Shown here: one piece after another, positions 9,113 to 20,409 of the stretch | How positions within the stretch are numbered: position 1 is the first letter of the stretch | How the letters are laid out: the number at the start of each line of letters is the position of its first letter | NCBI RefSeq assembly: GCF_011682055.1 | Contig: NZ_JAAQOM010000010.1 | Span: 202,989-266,988 of the forward strand | Origin: Telluria antibiotica | GTDB lineage: Bacteria; Pseudomonadota; Gammaproteobacteria; Burkholderiales; Burkholderiaceae_D | Direction of reading: 5' to 3' | Length of the DNA stretch: 64,000 nt | Position numbers and translations under genes: made by a program | Notes under the pieces: generated by a model | What the model was told of the DNA's origin: nothing | Seen by the model: only the letters and a program-made list of their open reading frames with translations | The model's database searches: none

Positions 9113-10477
9113 ATGATCGAGTCACTCCACCACCTGCCGCACGCGGCCGGCACGCACGACGCGTTGTCCGAGCACTTCACGGACCTCGCGCCGCCGCTGA
9201 CGGCGCGCCAGGCCGCCATCGAAAGCGCCCGCTGCCTGTACTGCTACGACGCGCCGTGCACCCGCGCGTGTCCGACGGGCATCGACGTGGCGAGCTTCAT
9301 CCGCAACATCCACGACGGTAACGTCGAGGGCGCGGCCGTCAACATCCTCAAGCAGAACATCTTCGGCGGCGCGTGCTCCCGCGTCTGCCCGACGGAGATC
9401 CTGTGCGAGGACGCTTGCGTGCGTAATCACGATGCCGAGGGCCAGCCGGTGAAGATCGGCCTGCTGCAGCGCCACGCCATCGACAACGCGCACTTCACCA
9501 GCCACCCGTTCCAGCGCGCGCCGGCGACGGGCAAGACGATCGCGGTCGTGGGCGCCGGTCCGGCCGGCCTGTCGTGCGCGCACCGGCTGGCGATGCTGGG
9601 TCACGACGTCGTCGTGTTCGAGGCACGCGACAAGGCCGGAGGTCTCAACGAATACGGCATCGCGAAATACAAGCTGCCCGGCGACTTCGCCCGGCAGGAA
9701 GTCGACTTCCTCCTGTCGATCGGCGGGATCGAGATCCAGCATGGCCGCACCCTCGGCAGCAACCTGCACCTGCAGGACCTGCACACGCGCTACGACGCCG
9801 TGTTCCTCGGCCTGGGCCTCGGCGCCAGCCGCCGCCTCGGCCTCACGGGCGAGGACGCGCCGGGCCTGATGGCCGCCGTCGACTACATTGCCACGCTGCG
9901 CCAGGCGCAAGACCTCACCGCGCTCCCGGTGCCGCGGCGCGCCGTCGTGATCGGTGCCGGCAATACGGCGGTCGACATGGCCGTGCAGATCGGCCGGCTC
10001 GGCGCGGACGAGGTGACGCTCGTGTACCGCCGCGGCGTCGATGCGATGAGCGCGACGGGTCACGAGATCGAGATCGCGAAAATGAACGGCGTGCGCATCC
10101 GCACGTGGGCAGCGCCGCATGAGGTCCTGCTGGACGACGGGGGGCGCGTGCGCGGCATGCGCTTCGAGGAGACACGGCTGGAAGACGGCCGCCTCGCCGG
10201 CACCGGCACGTTCGTCGACATCGCGGCCGACGCCGTATTCAAGGCGATCGGCCAGCACATGGACAACGATGCGCTGTCCGACCCCCTTGCGCGCGAACTG
10301 GAACGCGCGGGCGACAAGATCAACGTGGACGCTCGCTTCCGCACCAGGCTGCCGGGCGTGTACGCGGGCGGCGACTGCGTGGCGCCGGGGCAGGACCTGA
10401 CGGTGCAGGCCGTCCAGCACGGCAAGCTGGCCGCGCTGGCGATCCATGACGACATCCTTTCCAAAACGGAGGCATGA
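9113..10477 (+). CDS. preT: NAD-dependent dihydropyrimidine dehydrogenase subunit PreT
   Basis: 454 aa FAD/NAD(P) flavoprotein of the GltD type. The N-terminal iron-sulfur region has CLYCYDAPCTRACPTGID and ACSRVCPTEILCEDAC. The FAD site is VVGAGPAGLSCAHRL at about 143-157 and the NAD site is VVIGAGNTAVDMAVQIGRLG. The C-terminal part has YAGGDCVAPGQDLTVQAV. With PreA it reduces uracil and thymine to the dihydro forms using NADH. The stop overlaps the PreA start by four bases (10474-10477), as expected for two subunits made in equal amounts. The ribosome site is AAAGGGA. Confidence 0.93.
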   Translation: MIESLHHLPHAAGTHDALSEHFTDLAPPLTARQAAIESARCLYCYDAPCTRACPTGIDVASFIRNIHDGNVEGAAVNILKQNIFGGACSRVCPTEILCEDACVRNHDAEGQPVKIGLLQRHAIDNAHFTSHPFQRAPATGKTIAVVGAGPAGLSCAHRLAMLGHDVVVFEARDKAGGLNEYGIAKYKLPGDFARQEVDFLLSIGGIEIQHGRTLGSNLHLQDLHTRYDAVFLGLGLGASRRLGLTGEDAPGLMAAVDYIATLRQAQDLTALPVPRRAVVIGAGNTAVDMAVQIGRLGADEVTLVYRRGVDAMSATGHEIEIAKMNGVRIRTWAAPHEVLLDDGGRVRGMRFEETRLEDGRLAGTGTFVDIAADAVFKAIGQHMDNDALSDPLARELERAGDKINVDARFRTRLPGVYAGGDCVAPGQDLTVQAVQHGKLAALAIHDDILSKTEA

Positions 10478-11760
10478 TGGCCGACCTGAGCATCGATTTT
10501 TGCGGCATCAAGTCGCCGAACCCTTTCTGGCTGGCGTCCGCACCGCCGACCGACAAGGCCTATAACGTCGTGCGCGCGTTCGAGGCCGGGTGGGGCGGCG
10601 TCGTGTGGAAGACGCTCGGCGAAGACCCGCCCGCCGTCAACGTGTCGTCGCGCTACTCCGCGCTGCATGGCAAGAACCGTGAAGTCATCGGCTTCAACAA
10701 CATCGAGCTGATCACGGACCGCAGCCTGGAAATCAACCTGCGCGAGATCACCGCGGTCAAGAAGGCGTGGCCCGACCGCGCGCTGGTCGTGTCGATGATG
10801 CTGCCGTGCGAGGAAGCGCCGTGGCGCGAGATCCTGCCGCTCGTCGAGGCGACGGGCGCGGACGGGATCGAACTGAATTTCGGCTGCCCGCACGGCATGC
10901 CGGAGCGCGGCATGGGCGCCGCGGTGGGGCAGCAGCCCGACCTGATCGAGCAGGTCACGCGCTGGTGCAAGACGTACACGCGGCTGCCGGTGATCGTGAA
11001 ACTCACGCCCAACATCACGGACGTGCGCGCCCCCGCGCGTGCGGCGCTCGCGGGCGGGGCGGATGCCGTCTCCCTGATCAACACGATCAATTCGATCACG
11101 CACCTGGACCTCGACCGCATGGTGGCGTTCCCCGCCGTCGGCAACGCGAGCACGCACGGCGGCTATTGCGGCACGGCGGTGAAACCGATCGCGTTGAACA
11201 TGGTGGCCGAGATCGCGCGCGATCCGATGACGAAGGGCTTGCCGATCTCCGGCATCGGCGGCATTGGCAACTGGCGCGACGCGGCCGAGTTCATCGCACT
11301 GGGCGCCGGATCGGTGCAAGTGTGCACCGCCGCGATGCTGCACGGCTTCCGTATCGTCGAGGAGATGAAGGACGGCCTGTCGCGCTGGATGGACAGCAAG
11401 GGGTACGACAACATCGCCGCGTTCTCGCGCAAGGCCGTGCCGAACACGACGGACTGGAAATACCTGGACATGAATTACCAGGTCATCGCGCACATCGACC
11501 AGGACAAGTGTATCCAGTGCGGCCGCTGCCACGTCGCGTGCGAGGACACGTCGCACCAGGCGATCGCGCGGCTGGTCGACGGCAATGCGCGCAAATACGA
11601 GGTGATCGAGCCGGAGTGCGTCGGGTGCAACCTGTGCGAGATCACCTGTCCGGTCGAGGGCTGCATCACGATGGTGCCGCAGCAGACGGGCAAGCCGTAC
11701 ATGAACTGGACGCAGGACCCACGGAATCCGCGGGCGGAGGTAACATTGGACGAGGCGTAA
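10474..11760 (+). CDS. preA: NAD-dependent dihydropyrimidine dehydrogenase subunit PreA
   Basis: 428 aa. The N-terminal TIM barrel is dihydroorotate dehydrogenase-like (LSIDFCGIKSPNPFWLASAP, LNFGCPHGMPERGMG, ISGIGGIGNWRDAAEFIALG) and holds FMN. The C-terminal ferredoxin domain has two 4Fe-4S sets: CIQCGRCHVACEDTSHQA and CVGCNLCEITCPVEGC. It is the pyrimidine-reducing subunit that partners PreT. Two adjacent ATG codons are possible (10474 and 10477); the first overlaps the PreT stop. Placed between preT and the permease gene, with a palindromic repeat after it. Confidence 0.94.
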   Translation: MMADLSIDFCGIKSPNPFWLASAPPTDKAYNVVRAFEAGWGGVVWKTLGEDPPAVNVSSRYSALHGKNREVIGFNNIELITDRSLEINLREITAVKKAWPDRALVVSMMLPCEEAPWREILPLVEATGADGIELNFGCPHGMPERGMGAAVGQQPDLIEQVTRWCKTYTRLPVIVKLTPNITDVRAPARAALAGGADAVSLINTINSITHLDLDRMVAFPAVGNASTHGGYCGTAVKPIALNMVAEIARDPMTKGLPISGIGGIGNWRDAAEFIALGAGSVQVCTAAMLHGFRIVEEMKDGLSRWMDSKGYDNIAAFSRKAVPNTTDWKYLDMNYQVIAHIDQDKCIQCGRCHVACEDTSHQAIARLVDGNARKYEVIEPECVGCNLCEITCPVEGCITMVPQQTGKPYMNWTQDPRNPRAEVTLDEA

Positions 11761-11769
11761 GGCGGTAGC

Positions 11770-11847
11770 CGTAGGGTGGGCACCCTGTGCCCACCACGCA
11801 TTGCCGAAACGCGTGCATTTGGTGGGCACGGGGTGCCCACCCTACGG
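11770..11847. repeat. Intergenic palindromic repeat, locus 3 (inverted pair)
   Basis: Two elements face each other, together about 78 bases and nearly a perfect inverted repeat: GTAGGGTGGGCACCCTGTGC at the left and its mirror ending CCCACCCTACGG at the right. The spacer contains GCATTGCCGAAACGCGTGCA. The same composite, in the opposite orientation, recurs at 26771-26846. It lies between preA and the permease gene. Confidence 0.88.
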
Positions 11848-11902
11848 TGGCATCGCTCTTGCTAAGTGCTGTCTGTACCGCCAACTCGATGGAGACCTCC
11901 CG

Positions 11903-14804
<2,902 letters not shown>

Positions 14805-14816
14805 ACGGAGAACGAG

Positions 14817-16094
14817 ATGAACGACCTGCGCATCAACGGCAAGCGACTGTGGAACTCGCTGATGGAACTGGCGCGAATCGGCGCCACCGACAAGGGCGGC
14901 GTGAAGCGGCTCGCGCTGACGGACCTCGACCGCCAGGGCCGCGACCTCGTCGTGCAGTGGGCGAAGGCCGAGGGGCTGGCCGTCACCGTCGACGCGATCG
15001 GCAACGTCTTCATGCGCCGCGAGGGCACGAAGCCGGACCTGCCGCCGGTCGTCACGGGCAGCCACATCGACACCCAGCCGACGGGCGGCAAGTTCGACGG
15101 CAACTACGGCGTGCTGGCCGGCCTCGAAGTCGTGCGCACCTTGAACGAGAGCGGCATCCGCACGGAGGCGCCGATCGAAGTCGCGTTCTGGACCAACGAG
15201 GAAGGCTCGCGCTTCGTGCCCGTCATGATGGGTTCCGGCGTGTTCTGCGGCGCCTTCAGCCTGGAGACGGCGTATGCGGCGCGCGACGTCGACGGCAAGT
15301 CCGTCGGCGACGAATTGAAACGGATCGGCTACCAGGGTGACCAGGTGCCCGGCGACCACCCGATCGGCGCCTATTTCGAGGCGCACATCGAGCAGGGCCC
15401 CGTGCTGGAAGATGCGAACAAGGTGATCGGCGTCGTGCCCGCCGTGATGGGCCTGTCGTGGTACGACTGCACGGTGACGGGCATGGAAGCGCACGCGGGC
15501 CCCACGCCGATGCACCTGCGCCGCGACGCGCTGCAGGTCGCGACGACCATCATGCAGGAGACGGTCGCCATCGCGAACCGCTATCCGCCGTATGGCCGCG
15601 GCACCGTCGGGATGGTGCAGGTGTTCCCGAACAGCCGCAACGTGATTCCGGGTCAGGTCAAGTTCAGCATCGACCTGCGCAACGTGACGGACGATCTGCT
15701 CAACACGATGCACGGCGAGATCGAGGCGTTCGTCGAGCGCACGCGGCGCGAGACGGGCCTGGCCATCGTGCTGGAGCGCGTCTCGTACTACCCGCCGTGC
15801 CCGTTCCACCCGGACTGCGTGGGCGCCGTGCGGGCCGCCACGGAAAAGCTGGGCTATTCGACGATGGACGTCGTATCGGGCGCCGGCCACGACGCCATCT
15901 ACGTGGCGCGGCTGGCGCCCGCCGGCATGATCTTCGTGCCGTGCAAGGACGGCATCAGCCACAACGAGATCGAGGATGCCCAGCCGGGGCATCTGGAAGC
16001 CGGCTGTAACGTGCTGCTGCACGCGATGCTGGAGCGGGCCGGTATCGCCGGCGCCGCCGTGCCCGAGCGGGATGATATTTTTGCACAAAAGTAA
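14817..16094 (+). CDS. N-carbamoyl-beta-alanine amidohydrolase (Zn-dependent, M20 family)
   Basis: 425 aa. The AllC/beta-ureidopropionase-type motifs are all present: TGSHIDTQPTGGKFDGNYG (metal-binding H and D), FWTNEEGSRF (E/E), EAHIEQGPVLE (H) and the C-terminal SGAGHDAIYVARL and GISHNEIED. The reaction releases beta-alanine or beta-aminoisobutyrate, CO2 and ammonia from the carbamoyl compounds made by the preceding hydrolase. It is the last gene of the pyrimidine unit; a palindromic repeat and a decayed sensor gene follow. Allantoate amidohydrolase is the nearest alternative, but context favours the ureido acid. Confidence 0.9.
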   Translation: MNDLRINGKRLWNSLMELARIGATDKGGVKRLALTDLDRQGRDLVVQWAKAEGLAVTVDAIGNVFMRREGTKPDLPPVVTGSHIDTQPTGGKFDGNYGVLAGLEVVRTLNESGIRTEAPIEVAFWTNEEGSRFVPVMMGSGVFCGAFSLETAYAARDVDGKSVGDELKRIGYQGDQVPGDHPIGAYFEAHIEQGPVLEDANKVIGVVPAVMGLSWYDCTVTGMEAHAGPTPMHLRRDALQVATTIMQETVAIANRYPPYGRGTVGMVQVFPNSRNVIPGQVKFSIDLRNVTDDLLNTMHGEIEAFVERTRRETGLAIVLERVSYYPPCPFHPDCVGAVRAATEKLGYSTMDVVSGAGHDAIYVARLAPAGMIFVPCKDGISHNEIEDAQPGHLEAGCNVLLHAMLERAGIAGAAVPERDDIFAQK

Positions 16095-16184
16095 CAGCGA
16101 GTGAATTCCTGTCACCATGCTGGCTGAACGCGCGCGCCGGTAGCATACTGTGAACTTTCGCCGACCCGATGCGCCAGTAAGCTG

Positions 16185-16264
16185 GTAGTGTGGGCACCCC
16201 GTGCCCACGCGTAACGCCAACACGTCGCATACGTCCGCGTGGGCTCCGGGAGCCCACCCTACGC
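16185..16264. repeat. Intergenic palindromic repeat, locus 4 (inverted pair)
   Basis: Two elements of the palindrome family in opposite orientation: GTGGGCACCCCGTGCCCACG at 16190-16209, and GTGGGCTCCGGGAGCCCACC from about 16239, ending CCCTACGC. It lies just before the decayed MHYT gene. Confidence 0.82.
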
Positions 16265-16324
16265 ACATGACGTTCGCGCCCATGTCGGCCATTTTCCGCC
16301 AACCCGCTACCGCGCACGTCGCCG

Positions 16325-17076
16325 ATGCTGACAGGATTTTACGAGACCCCGCTGGTCCTGGTGTCGATTCTCGTCGCGATCGTCGCGTCGTATCCGGCAC
16401 TGAGCTCGCCGGCCGCGTGGCGGAAGCGGCGGGCCCTTCCAGGTTCGCCTGGATACTGGGCCTCGCGCTGTGGCAGGTCAGCCGCGCGGACCTCGGCCCC
16501 GTGCGCCTCGGCGTGAGTGCCGTGATCATGGGCGCCGGCATCAACGCGATGCACTCATGGGCGCGGCCGCCATGCGCCTGCAGCCGGGGATCGTGTACGA
16601 CCCGCTGCTGTTCGCGCTCTCGGTGCTGGTCGCGATCGTCGCGTCGGCGCTCGCATTGTGGATCGCATTCCGCCTGCGCCGCAGCACGCCGGACGTATTG
16701 CTGCCCCGCGTCGGCGCCGCCGTCGTGATGGGCTTCGCCATCATGGGCGTCCACTACACGGGCATGGCGGCCGCGAACCTCCCCGCCGACAGCGTGTGCA
16801 TGGCCACGCGGATCGTGCTCGCGACGTTCTGCGTGCTGGGGCTTGCCCTCATCGCATCCGTGTTCGACGCCCGGCTGGAAGCGAACGCGCGCATCCTCGC
16901 GATGTCGCAGGCGACGGCCGCCGACCGCCAGCAACTGCTCGAACGCGAGCATCGCGCGCGACCAGGCCGAGCGCCTGTCCGCGCTCGCCAAACCGGTCGA
17001 GCCGGCGGCGCTGGCGGACGCGATCCGGCGTGCGCTGGCACGCGGCGGCGAGGCCGCGGCCGCACAAGGGGTGTGA
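16325..17076 (+). pseudogene. Remnant of an MHYT-domain hybrid sensor kinase
   Basis: Pieces of one protein occur in successive frames. At 16325 the frame reads MLTGFYETPLVLVSILVAIV, a typical MHYT N-terminus. After about 16405 it continues in another frame as LAGRVAEAAG, then GVSAVIMGAGINAMHS. After about 16558 a third frame gives MGAAAMRLQPGIVYDPLLF and GVHYTGMAAANLP. After about 16960 the frame changes again to RDQAERLSALAKPVEPAALA, where a kinase linker runs straight into what looks like the last helix of a receiver domain. At least three frameshifts, a loss within the MHYT repeats and loss of the kinase core are visible, so this cannot make a working protein. It fills the only long gene-free gap on the left side of the window. 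Confidence 0.8.
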
Positions 17077-17079
17077 CGC

Positions 17080-18285
17080 TTACTGGAACGTGGTTTCGCG
17101 TTCCGGCGTCGCGCTGATGCGGTGGATGGCGAGGTCGGCGCCGTCGAATTCTTCCTCGGCGTCGAGACGCAGCCCGACGGTGGCCTTCAGCAGGCCGTAG
17201 ACGATGATGCCGCCGCCGGCCGCGATGACGATGCCCAGCACGGTGCCGATCAGCTGCGACGCGAACGACACGCCGCCGAGTCCCCCCAGCGCCTGGCTGC
17301 CGAAGATGCCCGCGGCGATGCCGCCCCATGCGCCGCACAGGCCGTGCAGGGGCCACACGCCCAGCACGTCGTCGATCTTCCAGCGGTTCTGCGCCAGGGT
17401 GAACATGACGACGAAGATGGCGCCTGCCACCGCGCCCGTCACGAGGGCGCCCATCGGGTGCATCAGGTCGGAGCCGGCGCACACGGCGACGAGGCCGGCC
17501 AGCGGGCCGTTGTAGACGAAGCCCGGGTCGTTCTTGCCCATCACGAACGCGACGAGCGTGCCGCCCACGAGGGCCATCAGCGAGTTGACGGCGACAAGGC
17601 CGTTCATCTTGTCCAGCGTCTGCGCGCTCATCACGTTGAAGCCGAACCAGCCGACGGTGAGGATCCACGCGCCCAGCGCGAGGAACGGGATGTTCGACGG
17701 CGGGTGCGCGGAGATGCGGCCGTCCTTCGTGTAGCGGCCACGGCGCGCGCCCAGCAGCAGCACGGCCGGCAGCGCCGCCCAGCCGCCGACGGCGTGCACG
17801 ACGACGGAGCCGGCGAAGTCGTGGAAACCCGCGCCGAAGGCGGCGGCGAGCCAGTCCTGGATGCCGAAGCGGTTGTTCCAGGCGATGCCTTCGAACAGCG
17901 GATAGACGAGGCCCACGAGCAGGGCGGTGGCGGCCATCTGCGGGTGGAACTTGGCGCGCTCGGCGATGCCGCCCGAGATGATGGCAGGGATCGCGGCGGC
18001 GAACGTCAGCAGGAAGAAGAATTTCACGAGTTCGTAGCCGTTCTTCGCGACGAGGGTGCTCGTGGCGCCCATGAAGTGGATGCCGTAGGCGATGCCATAG
18101 CCGACGAAGAAGTAGGCGATGGTGGAGACGGCGAAGTCGATCAGGATCTTGACCAGCGCGTTCACCTGGTTCTTGCGGCGCACCGTGCCCAGCTCGAGGA
18201 AGGCGAAGCCGGCGTGCATCGCCAGGATCATGATCCCGCCGAGCAAGATGAAGAGCGCATCCGCGCCACTTTTATATGCATCCAT
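17080..18285 (-). CDS. amtB: Ammonium transporter
   Basis: 401 aa Amt/Rh channel with about 11 membrane helices. Family signatures: DALFILLGGIMILAMHAGFA at the N-terminus, FDFAGSVVVHAVGGWAAL (the DFAG-H motif with a pore histidine) and GLCGAWGGIAAGIFG. The C-terminal cytosolic tail (LRLDAEEEFDGADLAIH) is the part that PII proteins contact in relatives. No glnK gene lies beside it, unlike the common glnK-amtB arrangement. A sigma-54 promoter and two NtrC-like sites upstream indicate induction under nitrogen limitation. Confidence 0.94.
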   Translation of the reverse strand: MDAYKSGADALFILLGGIMILAMHAGFAFLELGTVRRKNQVNALVKILIDFAVSTIAYFFVGYGIAYGIHFMGATSTLVAKNGYELVKFFFLLTFAAAIPAIISGGIAERAKFHPQMAATALLVGLVYPLFEGIAWNNRFGIQDWLAAAFGAGFHDFAGSVVVHAVGGWAALPAVLLLGARRGRYTKDGRISAHPPSNIPFLALGAWILTVGWFGFNVMSAQTLDKMNGLVAVNSLMALVGGTLVAFVMGKNDPGFVYNGPLAGLVAVCAGSDLMHPMGALVTGAVAGAIFVVMFTLAQNRWKIDDVLGVWPLHGLCGAWGGIAAGIFGSQALGGLGGVSFASQLIGTVLGIVIAAGGGIIVYGLLKATVGLRLDAEEEFDGADLAIHRISATPERETTFQ

Positions 18286-18335
18286 GCGTTACTACTCCAA
18301 AAAAGTGCAAGTTGGTCGAATTAGCACTTCTGGGT

Positions 18336-18352
18336 AGCAATAAACGTTCCAA
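18336..18352 (-). promoter_or_regulatory. Sigma-54 promoter of amtB
   Basis: On the minus strand the 17-mer TTGGAACGTTTATTGCT matches the sigma-54 consensus YTGGCACGRNNNTTGCW except at two positions, with GG and GC elements 12 bases apart as required. Transcription would start near 18325, about 40 bases before the amtB ATG. NtrC-like sites lie about 60-115 bases further upstream. Confidence 0.7.
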
Positions 18353-18413
18353 TTTGGTGAAAAGGCGCACTCCCAGTGAGCATGCACAGTGGGTTGCTCC
18401 TAAAGCGTGCACA

Positions 18414-18451
18414 AGCACCGTTGCGGTGCGTAAATGCGCCAAAATGGGGCT
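18414..18451 (-). promoter_or_regulatory. Pair of NtrC-like enhancer sites for amtB
   Basis: Two dyads resemble the NtrC consensus TGCACCAAAATGGTGCA. Site 1 is AGCACCGTTGCGGTGCG (18414-18430). Site 2 is TGCGCCAAAATGGGGCT (18435-18451), which even keeps the AAAAT centre. Their centres are 21 bases apart, two helical turns, as for cooperative NtrC binding. They sit about 90-125 bases upstream of the predicted sigma-54 start of amtB. Confidence 0.62.
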
Positions 18452-18517
18452 CGGCGATGGTGTGGTCGATCGGGCAACCCGTAGTATCCTTGCGGAAGCA
18501 CCTCACAAAGGAGACCC

Positions 18518-20329
18518 ATGAACCGCACCCTGAACGCCGCCATCCTCGCGGCCCTGTTGTCGGCCGGCGCGCCTATCCTGTCCGCCCAGGCCGCGACCAC
18601 CCCCGCCACCCCGTCCGCATCCGCTTCCGAGCGTCAGGTGGACAGCATCGCCGCCCGTTTCTACGACGCGCGCGCCCGCTTCGACCCGATGCTGTACGCC
18701 ACCGCCAACGGCGACAGCCGCTACGACGACCAGTTGGGGATGGCGATCGCGCCGCAGGTCCGCGCCCGCTACTTCGCGGCGAACCACAAGCTGCTGGACG
18801 AGTTACGCAAGATCGACCGCGCGCGCCTGTCGGACAAGGCACGCCTGAACTACGACATCCTCGCGTTCGAGATCCGCGGCCAGCTCGACCTCGAACGCTT
18901 CCCCGAGCACCTGCTGCCGCTGAACCACTTCGACAACGTGCCGAGCAACCTGGCGAACTACGCGAGCGGCACGGGCTCGCAGCCGCTGGCGACGCCGGCC
19001 CAGTACCGCGCCTACCTCGCGCGCCTGCAGCAGCTGCCCGCGTGGATCGACCAGGCCATCGCCAACATGAAGGAGGGCGTCAGGAAGGGCGTCGTGCAGC
19101 CGAAGGCCATCACGGCGTCGATGCTGCCGCAGTTCCGCCAGCTGGCCGCCGCCGATCCGGAAGCGAGCATTTTCTACACGCCGATCAAGAACCTGCCGGC
19201 CGGTTTCTCCGACCAGGACAAGAAGACGCTGACGGCCGGCTACCGCGACGCCGCGCAAAAGATCGATGCCGCGCTGGGCCGCCTGAACACCTATCTCGAG
19301 AAGGACTACCTGCCGGCGGGCCGCTCGACGGCGGGCTACGGCGCGCTGCCGGACGGCGCCGCGTGGTACCAGGCGCGCATCCGCAACAACACGAACCTCG
19401 ACCAGAAGCCGGCGGAGATCCACGCGCTGGGCGAGCGCGAAGTGGCGCGCATCCAGCACGAGATGGCGGCGCTGGCGCCGAAGCTGGGCTATGACGGCCC
19501 GCTGAAGACGTTCCCGCAATGGGTCGCCGCCCAGCCGCGCTTCAAGCCGTTCAAGAGCGACCGCGAAGTGCTGGACCGCTACCGCGCGATCTACGCGACC
19601 GTCGAGGCGAAGCTGCCGCAGTATTTCTCCTTGCTGCCGAAGGCGAAGCTCGACATCCAGCTGGAGCCCGAGCTGACGCGCGCCACGGCGTCCGACCACT
19701 ACACGCCCGTCGCGGCGGACGGTTCGCATCCGGGTGTGTTCTGGGCCGTCGTCAACGATCCGAAGGACTACAGCACGGTGGGCATGACCACGTTGTTCCT
19801 GCACGAGGGCGTGCCGGGCCACCACCTGCACGCGGCGCTGCTGAAGGAATTGCCGCTGCCGGACTTCCGCAAGTTCTTCACCGAGCACCCGAGCGCCGCC
19901 GCCTACGGTGAAGGCTGGGCGCTGTACTGCGAGACGCTGGGCCACGAATTCGGCCTGTACGACGACCCGGCCGCGTACTACGGCCACCTGAACGACGAGC
20001 TGCTGCGCGCCGTGCGACTCGTCGTCGACACCGGGATGCACGCGCAGGGCTGGTCGCGCGAGAAGGCGATCGCGTACATGATGGACAACCTCGGCTACAG
20101 CGAGGCGCGCGCCGCGAACCAGGTCGAGCGCTACATGGTGTGGCCGGGCCAGGCGCTCGCGTACAAGACCGGTGCGCTGAAGATCCTCGAGCTGCGCGCG
20201 CGGGCGCAGAAGGAACTGGGGCCGAAGTTCAGCTATGCGAAGTTCCACGCGGTCGTGCTGGGCGACGGCACGCTGCCGCTGCCGATCCTGCAGGCGCAGG
20301 TGGAGAAGTGGATCGCGGCGGAGAAGTGA
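18518..20329 (+). CDS. DUF885-domain exported hydrolase (putative metallopeptidase)
   Basis: 603 aa. A signal peptide (MNRTLNAAILAALLSAGAPI, cleavage after AQA at about residue 26) precedes a full-length DUF885 domain. The family's signature HEGVPGHHLHAAL starts at about residue 429 and resembles a metal-binding HExxxH element; SAAAYGEGWALYCE follows about 40 residues later. Family members are thought to be peptidases or carboxypeptidase-like hydrolases, mostly uncharacterised. Ribosome site AAAGGAG. It is divergent from amtB but has no evident link to nitrogen. Confidence 0.85.
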   Translation: MNRTLNAAILAALLSAGAPILSAQAATTPATPSASASERQVDSIAARFYDARARFDPMLYATANGDSRYDDQLGMAIAPQVRARYFAANHKLLDELRKIDRARLSDKARLNYDILAFEIRGQLDLERFPEHLLPLNHFDNVPSNLANYASGTGSQPLATPAQYRAYLARLQQLPAWIDQAIANMKEGVRKGVVQPKAITASMLPQFRQLAAADPEASIFYTPIKNLPAGFSDQDKKTLTAGYRDAAQKIDAALGRLNTYLEKDYLPAGRSTAGYGALPDGAAWYQARIRNNTNLDQKPAEIHALGEREVARIQHEMAALAPKLGYDGPLKTFPQWVAAQPRFKPFKSDREVLDRYRAIYATVEAKLPQYFSLLPKAKLDIQLEPELTRATASDHYTPVAADGSHPGVFWAVVNDPKDYSTVGMTTLFLHEGVPGHHLHAALLKELPLPDFRKFFTEHPSAAAYGEGWALYCETLGHEFGLYDDPAAYYGHLNDELLRAVRLVVDTGMHAQGWSREKAIAYMMDNLGYSEARAANQVERYMVWPGQALAYKTGALKILELRARAQKELGPKFSYAKFHAVVLGDGTLPLPILQAQVEKWIAAEK

Positions 20330-20409
20330 TCCTCTGCTGATCATTACGGGCCGTGCACTGTGTGCGCAGGCGTACATATCGTCTGCGTGCACGGGTGCAT
20401 GATGGCCTC

